A DNA stretch of 39,154 nucleotides, taken from assembly GCA_021813275.1 (NCBI GenBank), contig JAKALD010000003.1, positions 1 through 39,154 on the forward strand, given 5' to 3'. The notes beneath the pieces were generated by a model. That model was not told where the DNA came from and searched no databases. It worked only from the letters and a program-made list of their open reading frames with translations. This stretch comes from Pseudomonadota bacterium. Its GTDB lineage: Bacteria; Pseudomonadota; Gammaproteobacteria; Burkholderiales; SG8-39. Positions 1 through 10,049 of this stretch are shown one piece after another. How positions within the stretch are numbered: the stretch's first letter is position 1; every line of letters starts with the position of its first letter. Made by a program: the position numbers and the translations under genes.

Positions 1-1214
<1,214 letters not shown>

Positions 1215-1408
1215 GCTCGGCTGCTGGCTCGCCGGGACCTCGGCAGAGCGCCTGAAGGGCCCGCGCGCGGAGGGGATTCGGCAGTGGTCGAAAAACGCGA
1301 AATTTTAGCACGCAGGGTGCGCTTCGAGACCGCGCTCCGCAGGAGCGCAACGCGCTGCCGCTGCGCTAGAATCGCCGCGAGGCCCCGCCGCGGCGGGGCC
1401 TTTCCTTC

Positions 1409-2755
1409 ATGGCCGATTCCTTCCTCATTCGGGCGCGCTGGATCGTCCCGGTCGAGCCCGAGCACGCGCTGCTCGAGGACCACGCCGTCGCGGTGAGCGA
1501 CGGCCGGATCGAGGCGCTGCTGCCGGCCGCGGAAGCGGCGCGGCGCTTTCCCGGGCGGCCCACCGTCGAGCTCGCCGAGCACGTGCTCATCCCGGGGCTG
1601 GTGAACGCGCACACGCACGCGGCCATGGCGCTGCTGCGCGGGATCGCCGACGACCTGCCGCTGATGCGCTGGCTGCAGGAGTACATCTGGCCGGCGGAGA
1701 CGCGCCACGCCTCGCCGCAGTTCGTGCACGACGGCACGCTGCTCGCCTGCGCGGAGATGCTGCGCGGCGGCGTGACCTGCTTCAACGACATGTACTACTT
1801 CCCCGAGGCCGCGCTCGAGGCCGCGCTCGCCGCGGGCATGCGCGCCTCGCTCGGCATGATCGTGATCGAGTTCCCGACCGCCTACGCGAGCGACCCGGAG
1901 GACTACCTGCGCAAGGGGCTCGCGCTGCGCGACCGTTACGCCGGGCACCCGCTCGCGTCGTTCTGCCTCGCGCCGCACGCGCCCTACACGGTCTCCGACG
2001 CCACGTTCCGCGAAGTGGCGAAGCTGTGCGCCGAGCTCGGCGTGCCGGTGCACGTGCACGTGCACGAGACGCTCGAGGAGGTCGAGCGCTCGGTCCTCGA
2101 GCACGGCGTGCGCCCGCTCGAGCGGCTGCGCCGCCTGGGGCTCCTGGGGCCCGAGCTGATCGCGGTGCACGCGGTGCACCTTGCGCCCGAGGAGATCGAG
2201 CTCCTCGCGCGGCACGGCGCGTCGGTGGCGCATTGCCCCTCCTCCAACCTCAAGCTCGCGAGCGGCTTCGCACCGGTCGCGCAGCTCGCGGGCGCGGGCG
2301 TGAACGTGGCGCTCGGCACCGACGGCGCGGCGAGCAACAACCGGCTCGACGTCTTCCAGGAGATGCGCACTTGCGCGATGCTCGCCAAGGCCGCGGCGGG
2401 CGACGCCGAGGCAATGCCCGCGCATGCGGCGCTGCGCGCCGCGACGCTCGCCGGCGCCGAAGCCCTCGGCCTGGGCGAGCGGACCGGCTCGATCGTCCCG
2501 GGCAAGGCGGCCGACCTGACGGCGGTGCGCCTCGCCGGGCCCGAGCTCTCGCCCTGCCACGACCCAGTCTCGCACCTGGTCTACGCGGCCGGCCGCGAGC
2601 ACGTCACGCACGTCTGGGTGGAAGGCCGCCCCCGGGTGCTTGACGGTGTGCTGCAAGGTATTGATTTGATGGACTTGGATTCCCGTTGCAAGTTGTGGCA
2701 GAATAGGCTTGCAAGTCGTCCTGTCTCCGCAACACGAAGAACTTCGGAAAAGTAA
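1409..2755 (+). CDS. TRZ/ATZ family amidohydrolase (adenosine/SAH deaminase-like)
   Basis: LIPGLVNAHTHAAMALLRG metal site, HVHVHET, GTDGAASNN; sits before the ompA-like gene and ubiG. The last ~25 aa are atypical and overlap the ompA promoter region. Confidence 0.9.
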   Translation: MADSFLIRARWIVPVEPEHALLEDHAVAVSDGRIEALLPAAEAARRFPGRPTVELAEHVLIPGLVNAHTHAAMALLRGIADDLPLMRWLQEYIWPAETRHASPQFVHDGTLLACAEMLRGGVTCFNDMYYFPEAALEAALAAGMRASLGMIVIEFPTAYASDPEDYLRKGLALRDRYAGHPLASFCLAPHAPYTVSDATFREVAKLCAELGVPVHVHVHETLEEVERSVLEHGVRPLERLRRLGLLGPELIAVHAVHLAPEEIELLARHGASVAHCPSSNLKLASGFAPVAQLAGAGVNVALGTDGAASNNRLDVFQEMRTCAMLAKAAAGDAEAMPAHAALRAATLAGAEALGLGERTGSIVPGKAADLTAVRLAGPELSPCHDPVSHLVYAAGREHVTHVWVEGRPRVLDGVLQGIDLMDLDSRCKLWQNRLASRPVSATRRTSEK

Positions 2756-2767
2756 GAAGGGGATACC

Positions 2768-3427
2768 ATGATCAAGAAACTGTGGGCGCCGTTGCTGCTG
2801 AGCGCTGGTGTCGCGCTCTCCGCCGTGTCGGTCAACGCACTGGCCCAGGCCAATCCGAACGAGGGCTACTGGACCAGCAGCAATCAAAAGGACGTCTGGA
2901 AGAGCGGCACGGGCCTGTGCTGGCGCGCCGGCTACTGGACGCCCGCCATGGCGACCGAGGAATGCGATCCCGAGCTGGTGAAGAAGGCGGCGGCCCCGGC
3001 GCCGGCGCCCGCTCCTGCCCCGACGCCCGCGCCGGCGCCGCGTCCGGTCGCGCAGAAGATCACCCTCTCGGCCGACGTGCTGTTCGACTTCGACAAGTCG
3101 GCGCTCAAGCCGGCCGGCAAGGAGAAGCTCGACGAGCTGGTGGGCAAGATCAAGGACATCAACCTCGAGGTGATCATCGCGGTGGGCTACACCGACCGGA
3201 TCGGCAGCGTCGCCTACAACCAGCGGCTGTCGGTGCGCCGCGCCGAATCGGTGAAGCGCTACTTCGTCTCCAAGGGCATCGAGGCGAACCGCATCTACAC
3301 CGAGGGCAAGGGCAAGTCGCAGCCGGTCAAGACCTGCCCGCGCCACATGAAGAGCGTGAAGGCCCTGATCGCGTGCCTGGCGCCGAACCGCCGCGTCGAG
3401 ATCGAGGTCATCGGCACGCGCAAGTAG
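2768..3427 (+). CDS. OmpA family outer membrane protein
   Basis: Signal peptide, PA-rich linker (APAPAPAPAPTPAPAPRP), OmpA C-terminal peptidoglycan-binding domain (LSADVLFDFDKSALKPAGKEKLDEL...NQRLSVRRAESVKRYFVSKGI...NRRVEIEV). Confidence 0.93.
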   Translation: MIKKLWAPLLLSAGVALSAVSVNALAQANPNEGYWTSSNQKDVWKSGTGLCWRAGYWTPAMATEECDPELVKKAAAPAPAPAPAPTPAPAPRPVAQKITLSADVLFDFDKSALKPAGKEKLDELVGKIKDINLEVIIAVGYTDRIGSVAYNQRLSVRRAESVKRYFVSKGIEANRIYTEGKGKSQPVKTCPRHMKSVKALIACLAPNRRVEIEVIGTRK

Positions 3428-3448
3428 CTCCGCGCCTCGCCGACAAGA

Positions 3449-3475
3449 AGGCCCTGCCCCGGCAGGGCCTTTTTA
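3449..3475 (+). terminator. Rho-independent terminator after the ompA-like gene
   Basis: AGGCCCTG-CCCCGG-CAGGGCCT stem-loop followed by TTTTT. Confidence 0.85.
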
Positions 3476-3511
3476 TTTGAACTCGCCCCGCCGCGGGCGC
3501 ACTAACCGACC

Positions 3512-4219
3512 GTGAGCATCGCGCCGAACGTCGATCCCGCGGAGCTGGAGAAGTTCAGCCAGCTCGCGCACCGCTGGTGGGACCCGCACAGCGAGTTTCG
3601 CCCGTTGCACGAGATCAACCCGCTGCGGCTGGCGTGGATCGGCGAGCATGCGGCGATCGCCGGGCGCAACGTCCTGGACGTCGGCTGCGGCGGCGGGATC
3701 CTCGCCGAGGCGATGGCGCGGCTCGGGGCGCGCGTCACCGGCATCGACCTCTCGGAGAACGCGCTCAGGGTCGCGCAGCTGCACCTGCTCGAGAGCAACC
3801 TCCCGGTGCGCTACGAGATGGCCGGCGCCGAGGACTACGCGCAGGCGCACGCCGGCGAGTTCGACGTGGTGACCTGCATGGAGCTGCTCGAGCACGTTCC
3901 CGACCCGGCGCGCACGGTCGAGGCCTGCGCGCGGCTCGCGGCGCCCGGCGCGCGTGTGTTCTTCTCCACGATCAACCGCAACCCGAAGTCGTACCTGTTC
4001 GCCGTCATCGGCGCCGAGTACCTGCTGAAGCTCCTGCCTCGGGGCACGCACGACTACACGCGCTTCATCAGGCCCTCGGAGCTCGCGCGCTGGAGCCGCG
4101 AGGCGGGGCTCCGCCCGGCCGAGCTGACCGGCATGAGCTACAACCCGCTCACCAAGCGCTATCGGCTCGGGCCGGACTGCGGCGTCAACTACATCATCTC
4201 CTGCGTGAAGGATGCCTGA
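3512..4219 (+). CDS. ubiG: Ubiquinone biosynthesis O-methyltransferase
   Basis: [34 protein letters not shown] and SAM motif [16 protein letters not shown] start. Confidence 0.95.
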   Translation: MSIAPNVDPAELEKFSQLAHRWWDPHSEFRPLHEINPLRLAWIGEHAAIAGRNVLDVGCGGGILAEAMARLGARVTGIDLSENALRVAQLHLLESNLPVRYEMAGAEDYAQAHAGEFDVVTCMELLEHVPDPARTVEACARLAAPGARVFFSTINRNPKSYLFAVIGAEYLLKLLPRGTHDYTRFIRPSELARWSREAGLRPAELTGMSYNPLTKRYRLGPDCGVNYIISCVKDA

Positions 4220-4877
4220 GCGTTTGACGGGTCTCGGCGCGGCCCTCTTCGACCTCGACGGCACGCTCGCCGACACCGCGCCCGACCTCGGCGCGGCGTT
4301 GAACCGCCTGCGCGCCGAGCGCGGCCTCGAGGAGCTTCCGGTCGCGGCCGTGCGGCCGTACGCATCGATGGGCGCGCGCGGCCTGCTGCGCGCGGGCTTC
4401 GGCCTGGCGCCCGAGGATCCCGGCTACGACGCGCTGCGCGACGCGTTCCTCGAGCATTACGCGGAGCGCGTGTGCGAGCGCACGCGGCTCTTCCCAGGAA
4501 TGCCGGAGCTCCTCGCCGCCCTCGAGGCCCGAGGCGTCGCCTGGGGCATCGTCACCAACAAGGCCGCGCGCTTCACCGAGCCGCTCGTCGCGGCGCTCGG
4601 GCTCGCGGGCCGCGTCGGCTGCGTCGTGAGCGGCGACACCACCGCCAACTCGAAGCCGCACCCGGAGCCGCTGCTGCACGCCGCGAAGTGCCTCGGCCTC
4701 GCGCCCGAGCGCTGCTGCTACGTCGGCGACGACCTGCGCGACGTGCAGGCGGCGCGCTCGGCCGGAATGACGCCGATCGCCGCGCAATGGGGCTACCATC
4801 CTCCCGATCACGGAGGCCCCCGGAGCTGGGGGGCCGACGTCATCGCGCATCCCATGGAGCTGCTGGAGTACCTATGA
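4212..4877 (+). CDS. gph: HAD-family phosphoglycolate phosphatase
   Basis: [45 protein letters not shown]; overlaps the 3' end of ubiG. Confidence 0.9.
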   Translation: MPERLTGLGAALFDLDGTLADTAPDLGAALNRLRAERGLEELPVAAVRPYASMGARGLLRAGFGLAPEDPGYDALRDAFLEHYAERVCERTRLFPGMPELLAALEARGVAWGIVTNKAARFTEPLVAALGLAGRVGCVVSGDTTANSKPHPEPLLHAAKCLGLAPERCCYVGDDLRDVQAARSAGMTPIAAQWGYHPPDHGGPRSWGADVIAHPMELLEYL

Positions 4878-5839
4878 AAGCCGTCGCCCACACCTTCGCC
4901 GACATCGAGCTTCCCAGGCCCGCGCCCGCCGGCCGCGACCTTCTCGTGAAGGTCGAAGCGGTCTCGGTCAACCCGGTCGACTTCAAGCAGCGCATCGCCA
5001 GCCCACCCGCGCCGCTGCGGGTCCTCGGCTGGGATGCGGCCGGCATCGTCGAGGCGGTAGGGAGCGAAGTCTCGCTCTTCAAGCCCGGGGACGCCGTCTT
5101 CTACGCCGGGGACGTGACGCGCCCGGGCTGCGACAGCGAGTACCACCTCGTCGACGAGCGCATCGTCGGCAGGAAGCCGAAGAGCCTCGATCTTGCGCAG
5201 GCGGCCGCAGTGCCGCTCACCGCGATCACCGCCTGGGAGGGGCTCTTCGACCGGCTGAAAGTCAAGGCGGGCGGGATGATCCTGGTCATCGGCGGGGCGG
5301 GCGGCGTCGGCTCGATCGCCATCCAGCTCGCGCGCATCGCCGGCCTCACCGTCGTCGCCACCGCCTCGCGGCCGGAGTCGGTCGCCTGGGTGAAGGAGAT
5401 GGGCGCCGAGCACGTCGTTAGCCACCGCGAGCCGCTGCGGGCGCAGATGGAGGCGATCGGCAGGAAGGAAGTCGAGTACATCGCCTGCTTCAACGACCTC
5501 GACCAGCACTGGCCGGCGATCGGCGAGCTGATCGCGCCGCAGGGAGGGATCGTCGCGATCGTCGCCAACCGCAACCCCCTGTCGATGGACGCCGTGCGCG
5601 CCAAGAGCGCGACGCTCGCCTGGGAGCTCATGTTCACCCGGCCGCGCTTCAAGACCCCGGACATGATCGAGCAGCACCGGCTGCTCGGCCAGGTCGCCGA
5701 CTGGCTCGATTCCGGGAAACTGCGCGGGACCCTGCGCGAGAAGCTCTCGCCGATCAACGGCGAGAACCTGCGCAAGGCGCACGAGCGCGTCCAGTCGGGG
5801 ACCATGATCGGGAAGCTCGTGCTCGCCGGCTGGAGCTGA
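4874..5839 (+). CDS. Zinc-type alcohol dehydrogenase / quinone oxidoreductase family protein
   Basis: ATG at 4874 (overlapping the gph stop) inside ORF 4472-5839; MKAVAHTF..., VNPVDFKQRIA, ILVIGGAGGVGSIAIQLAR. Confidence 0.88.
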   Translation: MKAVAHTFADIELPRPAPAGRDLLVKVEAVSVNPVDFKQRIASPPAPLRVLGWDAAGIVEAVGSEVSLFKPGDAVFYAGDVTRPGCDSEYHLVDERIVGRKPKSLDLAQAAAVPLTAITAWEGLFDRLKVKAGGMILVIGGAGGVGSIAIQLARIAGLTVVATASRPESVAWVKEMGAEHVVSHREPLRAQMEAIGRKEVEYIACFNDLDQHWPAIGELIAPQGGIVAIVANRNPLSMDAVRAKSATLAWELMFTRPRFKTPDMIEQHRLLGQVADWLDSGKLRGTLREKLSPINGENLRKAHERVQSGTMIGKLVLAGWS

Positions 5840-5895
5840 TCTGCCGGGTCTTGAAGCTGCGGCGTTCGCCCCGATATGGGAAACTGTGCAGCTTC

Positions 5896-6264
5896 GGGGG
5901 CGACCTGGTTTCGACGTGGGTCGCGAAGCAGCGCAGGGCATGCCGAGGACCAGATCACCTCGCAAATCCAGTCTGGAAACACACAAACGCCAACGACGAG
6001 CGTTTCGCTCTCGCGGCCTAACACCCGCGGGACGCTGCACTAGCCTGCTGATGGGCTAGGCCCTCGAAAGAGGGTGCAGCGTCATTCACATCAGCCTCTC
6101 TTCCGGGTCTGGCCGCTTGGCCCGGGGGATCCGTCGAAGCGGCTGGCCAAGCGTCAGCCCGCCGGCCGGCGGTCGCGAGGCGAGATCCAAATGGCCAGGC
6201 TAAGCATGTAGGCCTGACTGCGGAGGACTTACGGACGCGGGTTCGATTCCCGCCGCCTCCACCA
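5896..6264 (+). ncRNA. ssrA: tmRNA (one-piece)
   Basis: GGGGGCGACCTGGTTTCGACGTGG at the 5' end; tag reading frame 5989-6021 GCC AAC GAC GAG CGT TTC GCT CTC GCG GCC TAA = ANDERFALAA; 3' T-arm GCGGGTTCGATTCCCGC and CGCCTCC-A-CCA pairing with the 5' GGGGGCG. Confidence 0.96.
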
Positions 6265-6341
6265 TAAATTCAAAGTGTTATGTATTATTGGGGCGTTTTG
6301 GGGGCTAGACCCCGCCCTGCTGCGCCAGTGCCCAACCGATC

Positions 6342-6428
6342 CTAAGCACTTCCCGCCTGTGCCAGTACGTCCTGCGTCGCCTTCTGCTGCTTGTCCGGCC
6401 CATAGCCGCACTTGCGCAGGACGCGTAC
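6342..6428 (-). pseudogene. Remnant of the C-terminus of a type I restriction endonuclease HsdR
   Basis: Reverse translation VRVLRKCGYGPDKQQKATQDVLAQAGSA* resembles the HsdR C-terminal motif (xLRKxGYPPDkQekATqtVLeQAe). In-frame stop TGA at 6432-6434 just upstream. Confidence 0.72.
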
Positions 6429-6478
6429 CCGTCAATTAAGCGGCTCGCTAGGGGTACGCCTCGCGGGCGACGTTGCAC

Positions 6479-9400
6479 CTAGGCACGCAGCACCGTGACG
6501 AACTCCGCCAGGATCGCAACACGTCCGGCGTCGTCTTCTGTGAGCACGATCGGCTGAAAATCCGGATTCGTCGGCGACAACACGACGCGCGTGTGCCGCC
6601 AGCCGCCCTCGTCGTTGCCCTCCTTCTCGGACGAGTAGCGCTTCACCGTGAACGCGCCGCCGGTCTCGGGGTCCGCAGGCCCCCGATACTGCGCGAGCAC
6701 AATCTTCCCCTGCCTCGTTCCAGCCGGTTTCGCCCGAAAAACGATGTAGTCGCCGTCTCGGATGGTCGGCTCCATCGACCGGCCAACAGCCCGGCACACG
6801 AACATCCGGTCGTCGATTCGCCCGACGCCGTCGGCCTCTACCCAGCCTTCGGGCTCCACGGCCTCGCCACTCCCGAAGTACCCTGCTGCGGCCTTAAGCG
6901 TATAGATCGGTAGCAGGGACCTGAAGGCATCGCGCCTCACGCGCTCGTCCTCTAGCGAGATCAAGCGGAGCTGCGGCTCCGGGCGGGCCCGAACCAACGC
7001 ATCGGAGAGCTCCGCCAGCGACCGGACACCCCCCGCCAGCGCGGCCTCCAACTTTCGTTGCTGCACGAACATGTAGCGCCATTGCCCATACTTAGTGGCG
7101 CTCATCTTCTCGCACCAGAGTCGTGCCGCCTCGCTCTTCAACGCCGTGTTCGGCCGAATCTCGCCTTTGGTCTCCGCGAGCCACATGACCTCGCGACCGT
7201 CCTGGTCGCGCGCAGCGATCATAAAGTCCGGGTAATACTGCCGCGGCCGGTTGCTCTCATAGTAGGTGACGGAGAACCCCAGCCGCTCGTTCTTGAAGTA
7301 GCGGACGACGTCCTTCGCGCCATCGAGGAAATCGGCGAAGCGCTTCTCGAGGTCCGTGTGACACGGCACCTTGTTGGTATGACAACGCTTGCCCTCGGCG
7401 ACGATTCCGGTCCACTGGAAGCGGCGCAGGTTCGCCGAATCGAGCCACTCAGGCGATCCGAGGATCGGCACCGCCTCGACGCCCGCCACGCCTGAGCCGC
7501 GGATCGCGTTCTCCAGCACGTCCAAAGCGGGACCTCGCCAGTACGGGATGCCGATGTCGCGCGGGTCGCTTCGCTGTCCGCCGACCTCCATCGTTACCAC
7601 GCGCCGGTCGACGTATCGCCGGCTCACCTCAAGCAGCTCCTCGAACGTGGGGCCAATGCCAAGCTCCGCCGCCTCTCCTGGGTTGGTCTGCTGGTGCAGT
7701 TCCTCGGCAATGCGGAAGGCGCTTCGCAGTGTCGGCCACTCGGCACGGAACTCCTCGAGATGCATCACGATCTCCGGTGCGCCGCCCACGACGGGTCTCA
7801 TCCGCACGTCCGGAGGCGTCTCTTTCGGGTTGATCCGGATCTGCGGCAAGTCCTCCACCCGGATCAAGTCCGCCAGCGACTCCGCCACGCCGACCGCCCA
7901 CGACCGCACGTTCGGCACCTGCACGCGGTACTTCGCCTTCTTCGGATCGGCCTCGATCCAGACCGGCTTCTGGCCCCACTCGCCGGTCTTGGGACGCTTG
8001 CGCTTCTCGACCGGGAAACCGACGAAGGGGATGCCGAAGGCGTCCACCGTCTCCTCGCTTCCCTCCGATCGTTCCTCGATCGGCTGGTTCAGCACGTCGT
8101 AGTTCGTGCGCCGCAATCCTCGACCGATGATTTGCTCGGTAAGGAGCGGCGAACCGAAGGCGCGCAGGCCGAGGATGTGCGTGACGCTCTTCACGTCCCA
8201 GCCCTCGGAGAGCATGTTCACGCTCACGATGGCGCGCACGTGCTCGCCAGGCTTTCCCTTCGAACCGACGGTGTTCACCATTTCGCGCAGCACCGCTTCG
8301 TTGCCCTTGTCGGCGTCGAAGACCTTGGAGTCGATCGGGATCGTCATCCAGCGCGTGCGGTCGTCGTCGTCCGGGTTGCGCAGCAGCTCGTACTCTCGGG
8401 TGAGGTGCTCGAAGAGCCACGCTGCACGCTGGGCACTGTCCGTCACGCAAAGGAGCACGGGGCTCGGCCCGGCCCGCATCGTCTCGAACGTGCCCGACCA
8501 CTCGTCGTGATCCTTCCTCCACGAGGAATAGATGCTCGCGATCGCGCCCTTGCAAGCGCGCAGGTACTCCTCCTTGGTCCTGGCGCCCTTCACCAGATCC
8601 CACAAGTCGAGATACACCCGCCCGTGCTCGTCCGGGTCGGGCAGGCGCACGACCTTCACCAGCCCAGACTCGAACGCGTCGTAGACCGAGAAATCGCAAA
8701 CCAGCCATTCGAAGAGCGTGCCCTCCGGCTTCGGCGAGCCGGAGCCGTACCAGGGCGTCGCCGACAGGTCGATCACCAGGCTCACGCGCGCGGCCTTGCC
8801 GATGCGCTGGAGGATCTTGCTCCACTTGATGTGTTCGGGCTCCTCACCCTTCCGGCCGCGCTTCTCGCCGTAGACGTGGTGCGCCTCGTCGTTGATCACC
8901 ACGAGGTCGCGCCATCCGCCGAGCAGCCGCCGGATCGGCGCGTTCGGGTCTTGCCGGGCACGACGCTGCATAGCGCGCAGCACCGCCTGCGGGACGAACC
9001 GCCCCTCCTCGAGCGGCACCTCGCCCTCGCCGATCCAATCCTCGCGCTTGTTCTCGAGTGGGATGCCCTGCCAGTTGCGCACCAGCACGTTCGGGTGGAA
9101 CTCCTCCCGGTACTCCGGCGGCACCATCTCGAAGCCGTCGTACAGGTTATGCTCGCCAGACGGCTCGAGCCCGTCGCCGCGCGGCTGCCCGCGCACTCTA
9201 TCGCGCACCGTAAGGTTCGGCACAAGCACCAGAAAGTTCGCCGAGAGCGACGAGCCGCTCACCTTGCGCTTGTGCAGCGTCGCCCAGGTGACGAAGAGCG
9301 CCATCACCACGGTCTTGCCGGTCCCGGTCGCGAGCTTAAGTGCGTAGCGCACCAGGTCGCCAGTCTCCGGCATCTTCCTCCGGCCCTGCACCTCGTACAG

Positions 9401-9799
9401 GTAGATGACCGTCTCGACCGCCTCCTGCTGGCAGAAGAAGAAGCGCTTGCCAGTCGCCTGGCGCTCCTCGTCGCGCTCGAACCACCACTCGAGCAGCCGC
9501 CGCGTCACCACCGCCGTGCCCTGGTAGCCGGCCTCGCGCCACGCGCGCACTTCGTTGCGGAGTTGGTTGACGAACTCGTTGAGTTCGGCAGCAGAGGCCG
9601 AGAGGTCGTCGAACAGCTGCGCTTCCTTCCCGACGACGCCGGCGATGCCGCCCTTCACGTCCTTGGCGGAGGCGAGGAAGCGCATAGAGGGACGGCGAGT
9701 CTCGACGCGCTTCGAGCGCCCGCCCGGCAGGAGCTGGTAGTGTCGGTCCGGCTCGCGGAAGGCGTCGCAGATGACGACCCGATCGACAACGTAAGCCAC
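6479..9799 (-). CDS. Type III-like restriction enzyme (SF2 helicase + PD-(D/E)XK nuclease) fused to a C-terminal LexA/UmuD-type S24 peptidase domain
   Basis: 1106 aa. Walker A ATGTGKT, DEAH box INDEAHHVYG, motif III LSATPWYG, motif VI QIIGRGLRRTNY, nuclease YYPDFMI...LAETKGE. C-terminus PIYTLKAAAGYFG...MFVCRAVGRSMEPTIRDGDYIVF...FTVKRYSS...TNPDFQPIVL is S24/LexA-like. Confidence 0.92.
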   Translation of the reverse strand: MAYVVDRVVICDAFREPDRHYQLLPGGRSKRVETRRPSMRFLASAKDVKGGIAGVVGKEAQLFDDLSASAAELNEFVNQLRNEVRAWREAGYQGTAVVTRRLLEWWFERDEERQATGKRFFFCQQEAVETVIYLYEVQGRRKMPETGDLVRYALKLATGTGKTVVMALFVTWATLHKRKVSGSSLSANFLVLVPNLTVRDRVRGQPRGDGLEPSGEHNLYDGFEMVPPEYREEFHPNVLVRNWQGIPLENKREDWIGEGEVPLEEGRFVPQAVLRAMQRRARQDPNAPIRRLLGGWRDLVVINDEAHHVYGEKRGRKGEEPEHIKWSKILQRIGKAARVSLVIDLSATPWYGSGSPKPEGTLFEWLVCDFSVYDAFESGLVKVVRLPDPDEHGRVYLDLWDLVKGARTKEEYLRACKGAIASIYSSWRKDHDEWSGTFETMRAGPSPVLLCVTDSAQRAAWLFEHLTREYELLRNPDDDDRTRWMTIPIDSKVFDADKGNEAVLREMVNTVGSKGKPGEHVRAIVSVNMLSEGWDVKSVTHILGLRAFGSPLLTEQIIGRGLRRTNYDVLNQPIEERSEGSEETVDAFGIPFVGFPVEKRKRPKTGEWGQKPVWIEADPKKAKYRVQVPNVRSWAVGVAESLADLIRVEDLPQIRINPKETPPDVRMRPVVGGAPEIVMHLEEFRAEWPTLRSAFRIAEELHQQTNPGEAAELGIGPTFEELLEVSRRYVDRRVVTMEVGGQRSDPRDIGIPYWRGPALDVLENAIRGSGVAGVEAVPILGSPEWLDSANLRRFQWTGIVAEGKRCHTNKVPCHTDLEKRFADFLDGAKDVVRYFKNERLGFSVTYYESNRPRQYYPDFMIAARDQDGREVMWLAETKGEIRPNTALKSEAARLWCEKMSATKYGQWRYMFVQQRKLEAALAGGVRSLAELSDALVRARPEPQLRLISLEDERVRRDAFRSLLPIYTLKAAAGYFGSGEAVEPEGWVEADGVGRIDDRMFVCRAVGRSMEPTIRDGDYIVFRAKPAGTRQGKIVLAQYRGPADPETGGAFTVKRYSSEKEGNDEGGWRHTRVVLSPTNPDFQPIVLTEDDAGRVAILAEFVTVLRA

Positions 9800-9813
9800 G
9801 AGTTACACTGCCG

Positions 9814-10026
9814 TTACGAATTCACCAGCGAATCCCACGCCGCTCGCCAGGTCGGCTTCTTCGCATTGAATTTGTACCAACGAAGTCCGCCGATGGAAAT
9901 AACGAGGGTCCCTTTGTGCTTTTTGCCCCATTTGTCCCACACCTTGATCGAGATCCCCTTCTTCCCTAGCCAGACAGATTCGTCGATGTCTAGCTTTGCC
10001 CACTTACTCGGTTTTCCCTTGGCCAT
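9814..10026 (-). CDS. Small conserved-looking protein of unknown function (70 aa) between mod and res
   Basis: MAKGKPSKWAKLDIDESVWLGKKGISIKVWDKWGKKHKGTLVISIGGLRWYKFNAKKPTWRAAWDSLVNS. Tight spacing: 23 bp after the mod stop, 14 bp before the res start. Confidence 0.7.
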   Translation of the reverse strand: MAKGKPSKWAKLDIDESVWLGKKGISIKVWDKWGKKHKGTLVISIGGLRWYKFNAKKPTWRAAWDSLVNS

Positions 10027-10049
10027 CCCTGTTTCCTCCTTTCGCTTCC

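Noticed and set aside
2984-3054. GCGCCGGCGCCC-type repeat
   Set aside because: Encodes the Pro-Ala linker of the OmpA-family protein, a common feature.
5896-6264. Possible permuted two-piece tmRNA
   Set aside because: The tag lies between the 5' and 3' acceptor halves in the normal one-piece order, and the acceptor halves pair.
6229-6435. 68-aa ORF ending WWRRRESNPRP
   Set aside because: Antisense read of the tmRNA 3' end, a common spurious ORF type; the real signal there is the HsdR stub in another frame.
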